The notes beneath the pieces are model-generated. The model was not told the DNA's origin, ran no database searches, and saw nothing but the letters and a program-made list of their open reading frames with translations. Shown piece by piece: positions 53,501-61,898 of a DNA stretch of 64,000 bases. Made by a program: the position numbers and the translations under genes. The DNA is taken from the NCBI GenBank assembly GCA_964497615.1, contig CAZCEC010000003.1, positions 100,806 through 164,805 of the forward strand, in the 5' to 3' direction. The stretch comes from CAZCEC01 sp964497615. Its GTDB lineage: Bacteria; Chloroflexota; Anaerolineae; Anaerolineales; UBA6663. Position 1 is the stretch's first letter. Every line of letters starts with the position of its first letter.

Positions 53501-55887
53501 CCGCCCATGCCGCCTATCTCCAGGCCGCGGAGCTGGACTCGGTCCGCAGCAAGCCGCAGCATCTGCGCGAAGCAGGCGAGGCGCTTTGGTCCATGAACCG
53601 CCGCGCCGCTGCCGTCGCCGTCTGGCAGCGCGCCCTGGGCCTAGAACCTGACAACGACGCCCTGCGATCGCGGCTGGGCCTGGCCTTGTTGGAGCAGAAC
53701 CGTCCCGCGGAAGCCTTGGAGCTGCTGGAGCAGTCCCTGCGCCACTCCCCGCGCGACGCGCAGTTGGCCCGCGAGGCGGCCCGCGCCGCGCTGGCGGTTG
53801 GCCAGCACGCCCGCTCGGCGGAGTTGCTGCAGCACGCCATTGACCTCAACCCCGGAGACAGCGAGGCGCGCTTTATGCTTGGGCAAGTGCACGAGCAGCA
53901 GGGGCAACTGCCCGCCGCACTCAACCTCTATCGGCAAGCGGCTCGCGTCAACGGCGGCGACGGGCGCTACCCGGCGGCCGCGGCCACGGCCCTGGCCGCC
54001 GCGGGCCAGCTTGGCGAGGCCGTCGCGGCTATGGAAACAGCCTTGAAGATCAGCCCGGACAGCGCCGACGTGCAGCGCCAGGCTGGCGACCTGTACCTCC
54101 GCCTTGGCCGCCCCGCTGACGCCGTCCACGCCTTCGAACATTGGGCCAGCGCCCATCCGGCCGATGCCGCTGCGCACCTCGCCTTGACACGCGCGCTGGT
54201 CACCCAGGCGGAGAGCACCCTGCAGGCCCAACGGGCAGCCGTCAAGGCCGCCGCACCCGAGGCTTTGGATTCGGTTCACGCCCGAGTGGTATCGGCTTTG
54301 CAGCAGGCGGCGGCACTCGGCGCCGACCCGCTGGCGGTGCGCTACTGGCTCGGCCGCTCGCACGCCATTGCCGGCGAGCCCCGTGAGGCGCAGCGCCTGC
54401 TGGAATCAGTGGTGGCCGCCCACTCGGCCGACAATCCGCTGCCACTGCCAATGGCCGACCTGCACCGCGCCCTCGGCGTGGCCCTGCACCGCCTGGGCCA
54501 GCTCGACCGGGCCCGCGCAGCCCTGCACGCCGCGCTCGCCACCAACGATCAACCTGCCTCCGCGTACATCGAATTGGGGCTCACCGAGACCGCGGCCGGA
54601 GACTGGGAAGCCGCCGCCCACAGTTTCAGGCGGGCCGCCGGCGCAGCCCCGGACTCGGCCCTGGCGCATTACCATCTGGCCGAGCATCAACTGGCCGGCT
54701 CCGATCCGGTCGAGGCCATCCCGGCGCTCCAGCGCGCGCTCGCGCTCCAACCCGACGTCGCCGCCTGGCACCATCAGTTGGCGCGGCTGTACCTCACGCA
54801 ATCCGAGGCCGGCCATGCGAGCGCAGCGGCAACTGCCCTGGGGCACTTGCAGCGCGCCGTCGAACTGGAGCCTACGCACCCCGACTACACCGCCGGCCTG
54901 GCCCGGGCCCTTGCCCGGGACGGCGATTTGGCCGCCGCCCTGGTCAATTTCGAGCGCGCCACACAGGCGCGGCCTGCCGACGATGTACTCTGGACCGAGC
55001 GCGGTCAGGCTCATTTGCTGCTGCACGACTACCTGGGCGCTGCCAATTGTTTCCAGCGGGCGCTGGAGCTGGCGCCGGCCAATCCCGGCGCCCTGCTGGG
55101 GGCCGCACGCGTCAACCTCGCGCAGGGCAAGCTGGCGCCCGCGATCCAGATGGCCGAGGCCGCAGTACGTGCCGCGCCCGAAGACGCCGAGGCGCTGCTG
55201 TGCCTCGCCGATGTGGCGGTGGCGCGCGGTGATACGAGCGCGGCTGAACGTCACTACCTGAGCGCCGCCCGGCACGGCACGCGCCCGGCGCCCGCCCTCC
55301 TATCGTTGGGCCGGCTGTATGCCCGCCAGCAAAGCTGGGAGAAATCGCTGGCTGCTTTGGAGAAGGCTGCCGCAGCCGAACCCGCTTCTGACGAGGCCTT
55401 TGCGGCGCTGGGCGAGGTCCACGCAGCCGCCGGCAATCACCTGGAGGCCGCCAAATCGTTCCGCGAGGCCGCCCGCATCGCGCCGCGGCGCGCCGCGCAC
55501 CTGCTGCGGCTGGGCCGCGCCTGCCGCGCCCAAGGCCAACTGGATCAGGCCATCTCGCACTTGATGCAGGCCCGCGACCTGTCGCCCAGCGATGATGAGA
55601 TTCTGCGCGAGATCGGGCTGGTTTTTGAACAGCGCAAGCAATTCGACCGCGCCCTGGACATGTACAAGCAGGCCATCGAAGCCCAGCCCAAGGCGGCCGT
55701 CAACTACCTGCGCGCCGGCATTGCGCTGAAGCAACTCAAGTCCATTCCCGAGGCTGTGATGGCGCTCGAGCGGGCGGTGGCCCTCGAACCCAAGAACCTG
55801 GAGGCCACCAAGCAGTTGGCAGTGGTCAATGCCATGAACCTGGTGCAGAACAGCACCCGCATCGTCATGCCGGCGTCCACGCCATAG
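50575..55887 (+). CDS. Giant tetratricopeptide-repeat (TPR) protein, 1,770 aa
   Basis: 1,770 aa, no signal peptide or TM. The first ~290 residues are a helical non-repeat region (starting NTLTARLLADLPDTLWPEG). From about 295 to 1,760 the chain is almost unbroken 34-residue TPR units, roughly forty, with the usual A-x3-Y/F-x2-A and P-x2-A/P signatures (for example ALELAPANPGALLGAARVNL, ALEKAAAAEPASDEAFAALG). It must form a long superhelix and act as a scaffold or receptor; no enzymatic domain is seen. Codon use matches its neighbours. Co-transcribed from P2. Confidence 0.9.
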   Translation: MNTLTARLLADLPDTLWPEGVRRLHRLPVLRELANNGEIRQAFVAHAIVQSKRMRPSNGAKGLAPLPESPWQPGPLALAAYGVRHPECQGAPEHWLLGAGRDRLAAAYAFLTASEAPLHPVDDAVPAALALRLRLSATSDWQALAAEAVQNPDRWRLPLQYLWGLWAGDPAGMFVALLAVSPTGAALAAQCLAVNFAPADLVEYVARTGASAPDAHWLAFAEALSALGEGEAARQVLRPRAQAAAKELPPAWNPNEINLSYELERSLLVAATEDFALAQPVLAAAWNQLRSLRANVSAHMGRLALRANDLVVAQTAYQDAFAERPEELSHRLGLARVHIRLGRASEALALLESVQDPAAQVVIAEAQLAAGQPDQAKVTLQRLDTRTITEPAALAQAAKLLEKLDEPELALAHLERAARLDPLDGDCHLAVAKRLLARGADESAAEYAAQATALAPRSTEARETLGRALAGSGHAQQAIAHFQAAVAEDPGCVSAMTGLAEAALAAGQPELAQQTATSLLASLDGAQPAPPDHARVRGQAHTLLGQAFSALDQEAEAFDHFQQASAIMPAAPEPWRAMARHYVRQGEEAQALATLEAGRQALSVLESPEAAPLLSDLAERYETAGRVTEAILALREACAANPKSPAEHRRLGALLRRQGAHTEAVDWLRRALQLRPADGAAHFELACALEKLGQTDAAWSAYQQATLARPAEPQPYLELGRATLAQVAKGNNSASPLQAIAALRSAIERAPDLAEAHGFLAQAQHIAGDPQSALDSYQRALHLSPTRTDWSLGLGQVCLELHRPDVAIAALHDAREHAANDARVHGALAKAYGLSGLWPEARAAAETALRLDPENVAVVRLLADVAAHLGDTPGALRAWQQAVDLAPQDASVLVQFGRCLLDNGREDEARAVFTRALTLAPSDAKVHLDAGAAFLSLNEIDEAYHILAQAVALDPHQAVIQATFGKVAARTERFEAAHAAYLQAAELDSVRSKPQHLREAGEALWSMNRRAAAVAVWQRALGLEPDNDALRSRLGLALLEQNRPAEALELLEQSLRHSPRDAQLAREAARAALAVGQHARSAELLQHAIDLNPGDSEARFMLGQVHEQQGQLPAALNLYRQAARVNGGDGRYPAAAATALAAAGQLGEAVAAMETALKISPDSADVQRQAGDLYLRLGRPADAVHAFEHWASAHPADAAAHLALTRALVTQAESTLQAQRAAVKAAAPEALDSVHARVVSALQQAAALGADPLAVRYWLGRSHAIAGEPREAQRLLESVVAAHSADNPLPLPMADLHRALGVALHRLGQLDRARAALHAALATNDQPASAYIELGLTETAAGDWEAAAHSFRRAAGAAPDSALAHYHLAEHQLAGSDPVEAIPALQRALALQPDVAAWHHQLARLYLTQSEAGHASAAATALGHLQRAVELEPTHPDYTAGLARALARDGDLAAALVNFERATQARPADDVLWTERGQAHLLLHDYLGAANCFQRALELAPANPGALLGAARVNLAQGKLAPAIQMAEAAVRAAPEDAEALLCLADVAVARGDTSAAERHYLSAARHGTRPAPALLSLGRLYARQQSWEKSLAALEKAAAAEPASDEAFAALGEVHAAAGNHLEAAKSFREAARIAPRRAAHLLRLGRACRAQGQLDQAISHLMQARDLSPSDDEILREIGLVFEQRKQFDRALDMYKQAIEAQPKAAVNYLRAGIALKQLKSIPEAVMALERAVALEPKNLEATKQLAVVNAMNLVQNSTRIVMPASTP

Positions 55888-55917
55888 CCCTCGCCTTACG
55901 CCGCTTGAGGGGACAGA

Positions 55918-55951
55918 GCACTTGCCGGTCTGGCGTCAGGCCGGCAAGTGC
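55918..55951 (+). terminator. Hairpin after the TPR gene
   Basis: 11-bp perfect arms (55918-55928 and 55941-55951) with a 12-base loop, 30 bp after the stop. No T run, so it may be a terminator or a stability element; it could also be a protein site upstream of P3. Confidence 0.5.
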
Positions 55952-56060
55952 GCATCTCTCCCGCCGCATCCGGCGTGAGGCAGTCTGCCGGTTCTGAATC
56001 GCGTCGGGCCTTTCTGACCACTTCCTCTAGACAAAAGCATACGCGGGTGCAGCGCGAGGC

Positions 56061-56076
56061 TGGCACATCTCTTGCA
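56061..56076 (+). promoter_or_regulatory. Sigma-54 promoter P3, before the caspase-fold protease gene
   Basis: TGGCACATCTCTTGCA, GG and GC 10 bp apart, matching consensus. The predicted start (56087) is only 5 nt before ATG 56092, so the message would be essentially leaderless. Confidence 0.83.
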
Positions 56077-56091
56077 CTATCCAGCCTCGCC

Positions 56092-58647
56092 ATGAACCGC
56101 ACCGACCTCCTCAACCTGCTCGAAGCCGCCCTCGCCGCCCAACAGCCGGCCTATGCGCGTCAGGCGGCCCAACGCTACCTGGCCGATTGGCCGGGCGACC
56201 TGGCCGTCCAATTCGCCCTGGCGCGCGCGCTGGCTGCCGAGGGCCGGGCCGCGCCCGCTTCTGAATTGCTCACCATCATCCTGAGCACTGACCCCGAGGC
56301 CGCCCCGGCCCACCGCGCATTGGCGGATCAACTGAACGCCCTGGGGCAGACCGATCCCGCGCGGGATGCGCTGGCCGGCGCCTACGTGCTTGACGGGCAG
56401 ACCCCGCCGGCCAGCCTGCCAGCCTGGGCCAATGGGGCGCGCGCAGCCATCAAGGCGCAGGCCGCCGGAAACTGGTCGGTGGCCCGGCGCGAGGCCCAGG
56501 CCGCCGTCGCCGCCGCGCCTGACTCACCTCTCGTCGCCCTTATCCATCTTGGCATCCTGTGGCACGCGGGCCGGTTGGATGCCGCCCAACCGCTCGCCGA
56601 GAGCTGCCATGCGCGCTGGCCGCGCGCCGTTGCGTTCCGCCTGTGCCTGGCTGAGTGCCTGCTCAACCTCGGCGAGCACACGCGCGGCATTGCCCTGCTG
56701 CATGACGCCGCGGCCCAGGACCTTGGCGGCCAGGTCGTCACCCGGCACTGGGGCCAATCGCACGCTTACCGCGCCCTGTGGGATACGAGCGCCAGCGCCG
56801 CCCTGCCTGGTCCACTGCCGGTCGAGCTTATCAATGTGCTCGGTCTCAACCGGCTCGGCGGCACGACGGACCCGGCGGCCGTCAAGGCCGCCAAAAACGG
56901 CCAGCCCGCTAGCCCGGCTGAGGAGATTGCTGAGATTCAATCTCTGCTCGACCGGCTGGCGGCACGGCTGCCCAGCGCCGTTACCGTCAAACATCGCCTG
57001 CTCGGTCTCAAGCGGGCCAAGTCCAGCTCCGCGCCCGCTGCCCGGCTTGCTTACATCATCTTGTCGAGCCGCACCCGCCTCACCCAGCAGTTCGGGCCAC
57101 ACGGCTTCTCGCGCATTGACGCCGCCCTGCGCCGCGCCGCGGGCGACATTCAGCGCCGCACCGGTATGCAGACAGCCGTCCTGTTTGTGGATGATCCCGC
57201 CTCACTGTCGCCTTTTGGATTGCGCCCGGTGAATCCGACAAATGCCTGGGACGTAAAGACCCTGATTGCCCGGTTGACCAAACGGCTACAGCAGGATCAG
57301 GCCGCCATCGGCGCGCTGCTGATCGTCGGCGGGGGCGACATCATTCCGTTCCACCACCTGCCCAATCCCACGGATGACGTGGACCCGGACGTCCCTTCGG
57401 ACAACCCATACGCCACGGTGGACGAGAACTACTTCGTCCCCGAGTGGCCCACTGCCCGCCTGCCCACTGGCGCCGGCCCGGACCCCTCCACCCTGCTGCG
57501 GCTCATCGCCCGCTTGGGCGGCGGCGCGCGCGCCAGCAGCAAGAGCGTCAGCAACTGGTGGGACGAACTGCGGCACTGGCTGCACGAACAGTGGAACCGC
57601 CGCCTGCGGCGCGCCAGTTTTGGATACTCCGCCAATGTGTGGCGGCGCGCCTCGGCGGCCGTGTTCCACCAAATCGGCGACCCGCGCGACCTGCTCACCT
57701 CCCCGCCCCTGGATGCGAACGCCCTGCCCCTCGCGGGCCTCGCTCCCAGCCGCCTGTCATACTTTAACCTGCACGGTATCGAAGATGGGCCCGAATGGTA
57801 TGGCCAACGCAGCTTTGATGACCCTGGCTCAGTGCCGGAGTACCCCATCGCCCTGCGCCCGGCCGACGTGGCGAACTCTGGCCGCGCACCGCTGGTCGTA
57901 TTCTCCGAAGCATGCTACGGCGCCAACATTGCCGGCAAGAACTCCGACGACGCGCTGTGCCTCAAGTTCCTGGACTCCGGCTCGCGGGTCGTGGTCGGCT
58001 CCACCAAGATTGCCTACGGGTCGGTGACCACGCCCCTGATCGGCGCGGACCTGCTGGGACGCTGCTTCTGGCAGAACCTCACCAACGGCATTCCGGCCGG
58101 CGAGGCGCTGCGGCGCGCAAAACTCCAGATGGCGCAGGAGATGCACCAGCGCCAGGGCTTCCTGGATGGCGAGGACCAGAAGACTCTGATTTCCTTTATC
58201 CTCTATGGCGACCCGCTAGCCGTCGCGCCCGAGCCGAGCCTGATCGCCAAGCGCGCGCGCACGCCCATCGTCCTGGCTAAGACACCCGCTGCCCCGCCCG
58301 TGATCTGCGATAAGCACGTCTCAGCCGGACCAGGCCATGTGGCTTCCTCCGAGCTGACCCCCGAGCTGGTCGGCCAGATCAAGTCCGCCGTCGCGCAATA
58401 CCTGCCGGGAATGCAGGATGCCTCGATTCAGGTAGCCCGCGCGCACCACGTGTGCGCAGGCGGCGACCACCAGTGCCCCACACATCAGCTTTCGCGCGCC
58501 GGCAAGGCCGCCGCTGGCAAAGCGCCCGGCCGGACGGTTGTTACGCTGTCCAAGACTATCCGCGCCAGCGCACATTCCCACCCCCATTTCGCCCGCGTCA
58601 CCTTCGACAGCCAGGGCGCGGTGGTCAAAGTCGCAATGTCCCGCTAG
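56092..58647 (+). CDS. TPR plus gingipain/caspase-fold cysteine protease (C25-like)
   Basis: 851 aa from ATG 56092. TPR-like helices (about 1-260), a linker, then a clan CD protease region (320-715). The catalytic pair is visible: His561 in YFNLHGIEDG and Cys608 in VFSEACYGANI, followed by VVVGSTKIAYGS, LLGRCFWQNL and FILYGDPLAV, the layout of C25/gingipain domains. The C-terminal 130 residues hold a His/Cys-rich stretch (RAHHVCAGGDHQCPTH). No signal peptide, so unlike gingipains it is cytoplasmic, more like TPR-CHAT proteases. It has its own sigma-54 promoter and follows the giant TPR protein. Confidence 0.85.
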   Translation: MNRTDLLNLLEAALAAQQPAYARQAAQRYLADWPGDLAVQFALARALAAEGRAAPASELLTIILSTDPEAAPAHRALADQLNALGQTDPARDALAGAYVLDGQTPPASLPAWANGARAAIKAQAAGNWSVARREAQAAVAAAPDSPLVALIHLGILWHAGRLDAAQPLAESCHARWPRAVAFRLCLAECLLNLGEHTRGIALLHDAAAQDLGGQVVTRHWGQSHAYRALWDTSASAALPGPLPVELINVLGLNRLGGTTDPAAVKAAKNGQPASPAEEIAEIQSLLDRLAARLPSAVTVKHRLLGLKRAKSSSAPAARLAYIILSSRTRLTQQFGPHGFSRIDAALRRAAGDIQRRTGMQTAVLFVDDPASLSPFGLRPVNPTNAWDVKTLIARLTKRLQQDQAAIGALLIVGGGDIIPFHHLPNPTDDVDPDVPSDNPYATVDENYFVPEWPTARLPTGAGPDPSTLLRLIARLGGGARASSKSVSNWWDELRHWLHEQWNRRLRRASFGYSANVWRRASAAVFHQIGDPRDLLTSPPLDANALPLAGLAPSRLSYFNLHGIEDGPEWYGQRSFDDPGSVPEYPIALRPADVANSGRAPLVVFSEACYGANIAGKNSDDALCLKFLDSGSRVVVGSTKIAYGSVTTPLIGADLLGRCFWQNLTNGIPAGEALRRAKLQMAQEMHQRQGFLDGEDQKTLISFILYGDPLAVAPEPSLIAKRARTPIVLAKTPAAPPVICDKHVSAGPGHVASSELTPELVGQIKSAVAQYLPGMQDASIQVARAHHVCAGGDHQCPTHQLSRAGKAAAGKAPGRTVVTLSKTIRASAHSHPHFARVTFDSQGAVVKVAMSR

Positions 58648-58658
58648 CGAAGGTGCCC

Positions 58659-59957
58659 ATGACTGCTCTTGGTTTTCACTACTTTCCAGACGAAGCCCAC
58701 TACCGCCGCGCAGACCTGGAGATGTGGCTGCCGGAGTTGGCCACGCTGGATGCGCGCTACCTGACCCTCATCGGCTCGCTCACGCGCGCCGTACCGGAAA
58801 CCTTTGTGCGCGGCCTCCTGGATGCCGGCATCCAGCCCATCATCCATCTGCCTGCCGTGCCCACCCGCCGTGAGACCCAACGCGTGACCGAGGCCACGCT
58901 GCGCACACTGTTTGGCACCTACGCCCGCTGGGGGGTCAAGTACGTGGTGGTCTATTCCGAACCCAACACCCGCGCCGCCTGGGCCCCGGCCGATTGGGGC
59001 CAGGCGAGCCTGGTCGAGCGCTTCGTGGACCTCCTGCTGCCTCTGCTGCAAGCCCAGCAGGAGGCCGGGCTTCAGCCAGTGTTCCCGGCCCTGCGCGCTG
59101 GCGGCGACTACTGGGACACGGCCTTCTTGGAGGCGGCGCTGGCCAGCCTGAAACGCCGCGGGCAGTCCGAGCTCGCGCGCAAGCTCACCTTCGCTGTGAA
59201 CTTGTGGGCCTTCAACCGGCCGGCGGCGTGGGGCCAGGGCGGCCTCCAGCGCTGGCCCACGGCCCGGCCCTATCTTAGCCCCCCCGGCTCGCAGGACCAG
59301 CGCGGCTTTCGCTTGTTTGATTGGTACTCCGAAATCATCCAAGCCCAGGTCGGCGATGCCCGCCCATTGCTGTGTCTGGCCGGCGGCCCCACGGTGGGCG
59401 ACAGGACCGACCCAGCCTTCCCAGCGGTCAGCGAAACGCGGCACGCTTCTTGCATCCAGGAGATTGCGCGCGCGGCCCTTGGGGGCGGCCTGCCCCAACA
59501 ATTGCTCAACGTCAACTTCTGGTTGTTGAGCGCGCCCGACGGCAGCCCTTTCCAAACTGAAGCCTGGTTCCGGCCGGATGGCAGCACCTTGCCAGCCGTT
59601 GAGGTTATCAAGAGCCTGGCCGGCCCGGGACAGCCTCCAGAGCGCCGCCGGATTGACGAGAGCAAGGGGCTGGCGGCCGAGGCTGCCAAGGCAATTGAAC
59701 CCAAGCCCATTCGGCACTATGTGCTGCTGCCGGTTTTTGAATGGGGGGTGTCGGAGTTTCACTGGACCGCCGCGTTGGAGTACGTCAAGGCCCACCGCCC
59801 GGTGTGCGGCTTCGCGCCCGAGGAGGCGCGCCTGGCCCAGAGGGTGACCATCGTGGGCAACGAGCAGGGAGTCAGCACCGCCGTCGAGGCCGAGCTGCGG
59901 CAAGCGGGCTGCCAGGTTGAACGCATATCAATTGAGGCCAGCGTGGCTGCCAACTGA
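58659..59957 (+). CDS. TIM-barrel, glycosidase-like cytoplasmic protein
   Basis: 432 aa from ATG 58659, 11 bp after the protease gene. Beta-alpha barrel features: LGFHYFPDE, RYLTLIGSLTRAVPETFVRGLLDAGIQPIIHLP, VKYVVVYSEPNTRAAW (Glu at the place of the acid/base in clan GH-A), LTFAVNLWAFNRPA. A C-terminal module (about 365-430: HYVLLPVFEWGVSEFHWTAALEYV to VTIVGNEQGVSTAVEAELRQAGCQVERI) looks like a Rossmann-type half. No signal peptide. Substrate unknown; it may not be an active hydrolase. Promoter P4 lies within it. Confidence 0.6.
   Translation: MTALGFHYFPDEAHYRRADLEMWLPELATLDARYLTLIGSLTRAVPETFVRGLLDAGIQPIIHLPAVPTRRETQRVTEATLRTLFGTYARWGVKYVVVYSEPNTRAAWAPADWGQASLVERFVDLLLPLLQAQQEAGLQPVFPALRAGGDYWDTAFLEAALASLKRRGQSELARKLTFAVNLWAFNRPAAWGQGGLQRWPTARPYLSPPGSQDQRGFRLFDWYSEIIQAQVGDARPLLCLAGGPTVGDRTDPAFPAVSETRHASCIQEIARAALGGGLPQQLLNVNFWLLSAPDGSPFQTEAWFRPDGSTLPAVEVIKSLAGPGQPPERRRIDESKGLAAEAAKAIEPKPIRHYVLLPVFEWGVSEFHWTAALEYVKAHRPVCGFAPEEARLAQRVTIVGNEQGVSTAVEAELRQAGCQVERISIEASVAAN
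59439..59454 (+). promoter_or_regulatory. Sigma-54 promoter P4, inside the TIM-barrel gene
   Basis: CGGCACGCTTCTTGCA with GG and GC 10 bp apart; the 17 bases GGCACGCTTCTTGCATC are the same as in P2. It lies in coding sequence, about 500 nt before the FtsZ homologue, whose transcription it could drive. Confidence 0.65.
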
Positions 59958-59967
59958 GGAGGCGAGC

Positions 59968-61182
59968 ATGGACCCACAACGAGCAACGAACATCAAGGTC
60001 ATTGGGCTGGGCGGCGGCGGCTCAAATGCGGTAGACCGCATGATCGAGCTTGGCCTGGATAACGTCGAGTTCATCGCCGCCAACACGGACTTGCAGGCGC
60101 TGCGCAAGAGCCTGGCGCCCACCAAGATTCAGTTGGGGCCGGACCTGACGCGCGGCCTGGGCGCAGGGGGCAAGCCGGAGATCGGCGAAGCCGCGGCGCG
60201 CGAAAGCGCCAACGACATCCGCGAGGCCCTGCAGGGCGCCGATCTGGTGTTCCTCACGGCCGGCATGGGCGGCGGCACGGGCAGCGGCTCCATCGCAGTC
60301 GCGGCCGAGGTCGCCCGTTCCGTTGGAGCGCTGGCGGTCGCGGTGGTCACCATGCCCTTTACGTTTGAGGCTTCGCGCCGCCAGCAGAACGCCCAGGCGA
60401 GCCTGCTAAAGCTCCGGGCCCAGGCCGACACCCTGGTGACGGTCCCCAATGACAAGCTGCTGGGTCTGCTCCCCAAGACCACCACCTTCGAGCTTTCGCT
60501 GCGGGTGGCCGATGAAGTGCTGCGACAGGGCGTCCAGGGCATCACTGAACTCATCAGCCGGCCCGGCCTCATCAACACCGACTTCGCCAACATTCGCGCT
60601 CTGATGGAAGTAGCCGGCCCCTCGATGATGGCCATCGGTCAGGGCACGGGTGAGCACAAGGCCGTCAAGGCCGTGCGCCAGGCGCTTCAGATGCCCTTGC
60701 TGGACCTGAAGTCGGTCGGCGGCGCGACCGGCGTGCTAGTCCACTTCACCGGCGGCGAAGACCTGGCCCTGTTCGAGGTCAGCCAGGCGGCCAGCGAGAT
60801 TAGCACCGCCGCGCCCAACGCCGAGGTCATCTTTGGCGCCACCATCGACCCGGCCTATGCCGGCCGCGCACAGGTCATCCTGGTCGTGACCGGTATCGAG
60901 ACCCAGGCATTTGAGGGAGTGCGCACCGACCTGACCTTCCGCCGCCCAATCACCGCCACCTTGCGCACGGCTGAACTCGCCGCTGCGGAAGAGACCCACG
61001 CATCCGCCGCCCCGCAGGGCGATCTGGCCGAGGCCTTGTTCAGCCAGGCCGTGGCCGCCGCCGATAAGCCCGCCGACATGCGCAACCCGGCGCCCGCGGC
61101 TGCGGCCTCGGCTCCCAACCTTGATCTGCCGGCCTTCCTGCGCCGCCGCCGGGGCAGCCTGGGCGATGTGGATGGAGCGTGA
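59968..61182 (+). CDS. ftsZ: FtsZ homologue (tubulin-family GTPase)
   Basis: 404 aa from ATG 59968, GGAGG ribosome-binding site. GTPase fold with IKVIGLGGGGSNAVDRMIE, NTDLQAL, GKGAGGKPEIG-like GLGAGGKPEIG, tubulin signature GGGTGSGS, NDKLL and T7 loop GLINTDFANIRALM; C-terminal spacer ends DLPAFLRRRRG, the conserved peptide that binds FtsA/SepF-type partners. All elements for polymerisation look intact. It is not in a dcw cluster: neighbours are sigma-54 cluster genes, so it may be a second, regulated FtsZ. Whether another copy exists cannot be seen here. Confidence 0.9.
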   Translation: MDPQRATNIKVIGLGGGGSNAVDRMIELGLDNVEFIAANTDLQALRKSLAPTKIQLGPDLTRGLGAGGKPEIGEAAARESANDIREALQGADLVFLTAGMGGGTGSGSIAVAAEVARSVGALAVAVVTMPFTFEASRRQQNAQASLLKLRAQADTLVTVPNDKLLGLLPKTTTFELSLRVADEVLRQGVQGITELISRPGLINTDFANIRALMEVAGPSMMAIGQGTGEHKAVKAVRQALQMPLLDLKSVGGATGVLVHFTGGEDLALFEVSQAASEISTAAPNAEVIFGATIDPAYAGRAQVILVVTGIETQAFEGVRTDLTFRRPITATLRTAELAAAEETHASAAPQGDLAEALFSQAVAAADKPADMRNPAPAAAASAPNLDLPAFLRRRRGSLGDVDGA

Positions 61183-61186
61183 CCCC

Positions 61187-61427
61187 ATGTCGCTCAACGC
61201 TTCTCAGATCGCCGCCATCAGCCGACAGGTCTACCGTCAGTTTCCTGAAGTGCGCGATGCCAGCCCGTCGGTACAGAACCAGCCCGATGCCAAGGCGTTG
61301 CTGGGGGGCAGCCGCTACACCCTCACCTATCGCGGCCGCGGGCAGGGTCCGGGCGGCAAGACCATCAACCGTGCGCGTTGTGGCCGACGATCGGGGCCGC
61401 GTGCTCAAGATGAGCACCTCCCGCTAA
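61187..61427 (+). pseudogene. Small conserved-looking protein with an apparent frameshift
   Basis: ATG 61187 with GGAG upstream starts a soluble protein (SLNASQIAAISRQVYRQFPEV) that reads well to GPGGKTI (codon 60, 61364-61366). The expected ending TVRVVADDRGRVLKMSTSR is found in the next frame and ends at TAA 61427. One extra A at 61367 (or two missing bases) would explain it. It may be a sequencing error or a real lesion. Function unknown; 4 bp after ftsZ. Confidence 0.55.
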
Positions 61428-61450
61428 GACCACCTTACCTGGGACCTACA

Positions 61451-61666
61451 ATGATGCTCAGCGCCCGGCCTCAATCCATCCCCCTAAGTCTTCAGCTTCG
61501 CATCCTGTGGTGGCGGCTGGTGATCATCGCCACCCGCGCCACCGACCGGCTCATGCGCACCGCCCTGCCCTGGCTAATGCCCTTACGGCCCTTGTGGTGG
61601 ATTCCGGTCGTGGCGGCGAGCCTGGGTTTCTGGTTTGGTTTCCTGGTATTCGTGTTCGTCGTTTAG
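61451..61666 (+). CDS. Small membrane protein
   Basis: 71 aa. An amphipathic Trp/Arg-rich N-terminal half (LQLRILWWRLVIIATRATDRLM) and a C-terminal TM helix (about 50-70, WWIPVVAASLGFWFGFLVFVFVV). The frame is open upstream only because of the frameshift in the gene before it; ATG 61451 is the natural start. Function unknown; possibly a membrane partner of the cluster. Confidence 0.55.
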   Translation: MMLSARPQSIPLSLQLRILWWRLVIIATRATDRLMRTALPWLMPLRPLWWIPVVAASLGFWFGFLVFVFVV

Positions 61667-61703
61667 CGCATCGCCGGACTACCCCGCGTGACGCCCCCAC
61701 CGG

Positions 61704-61745
61704 CCTCGCGCTCCAGCAGGACGGAGCGCGGGGCTATTTTATTTC
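61704..61745 (+). terminator. Intrinsic terminator after the sigma-54 cluster
   Basis: 11-bp stem with one G-T pair (61704-61714 with 61723-61733), 8-base loop, then CTATTTTATTT. It separates the ftsZ group from the LCP-like gene. Confidence 0.8.
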
Positions 61746-61850
61746 ACATAATGCTCTGTTGGCAGGGTTAGAGGCCGGGTTACGGCGGTCCGGCGCCGCC
61801 CGAGGGGGCAGCAAGGATCGCAGACCGTTTACTAAAGGTCGGAATCCGGT

Positions 61851-61856
61851 TATAGT
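61851..61856 (+). promoter_or_regulatory. -10 box before the LCP-like gene
   Basis: TATAGT 3 nt before an ATG at 61860 and 42 nt before ATG 61899. Transcription would begin after the first ATG, which is why the second is preferred. Confidence 0.45.
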
Positions 61857-61898
61857 GTCATGCAAGCGGGTAGTACTAAGTTCCCCCTGACCGAAGTC

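Noticed and set aside
55948..56091. 48-residue N-terminal extension of the TPR/C25 protease
   Set aside because: It would place the sigma-54 promoter inside the coding region and has Ser/Arg-rich non-protein-like composition; ATG 56092 begins the regular TPR helices.
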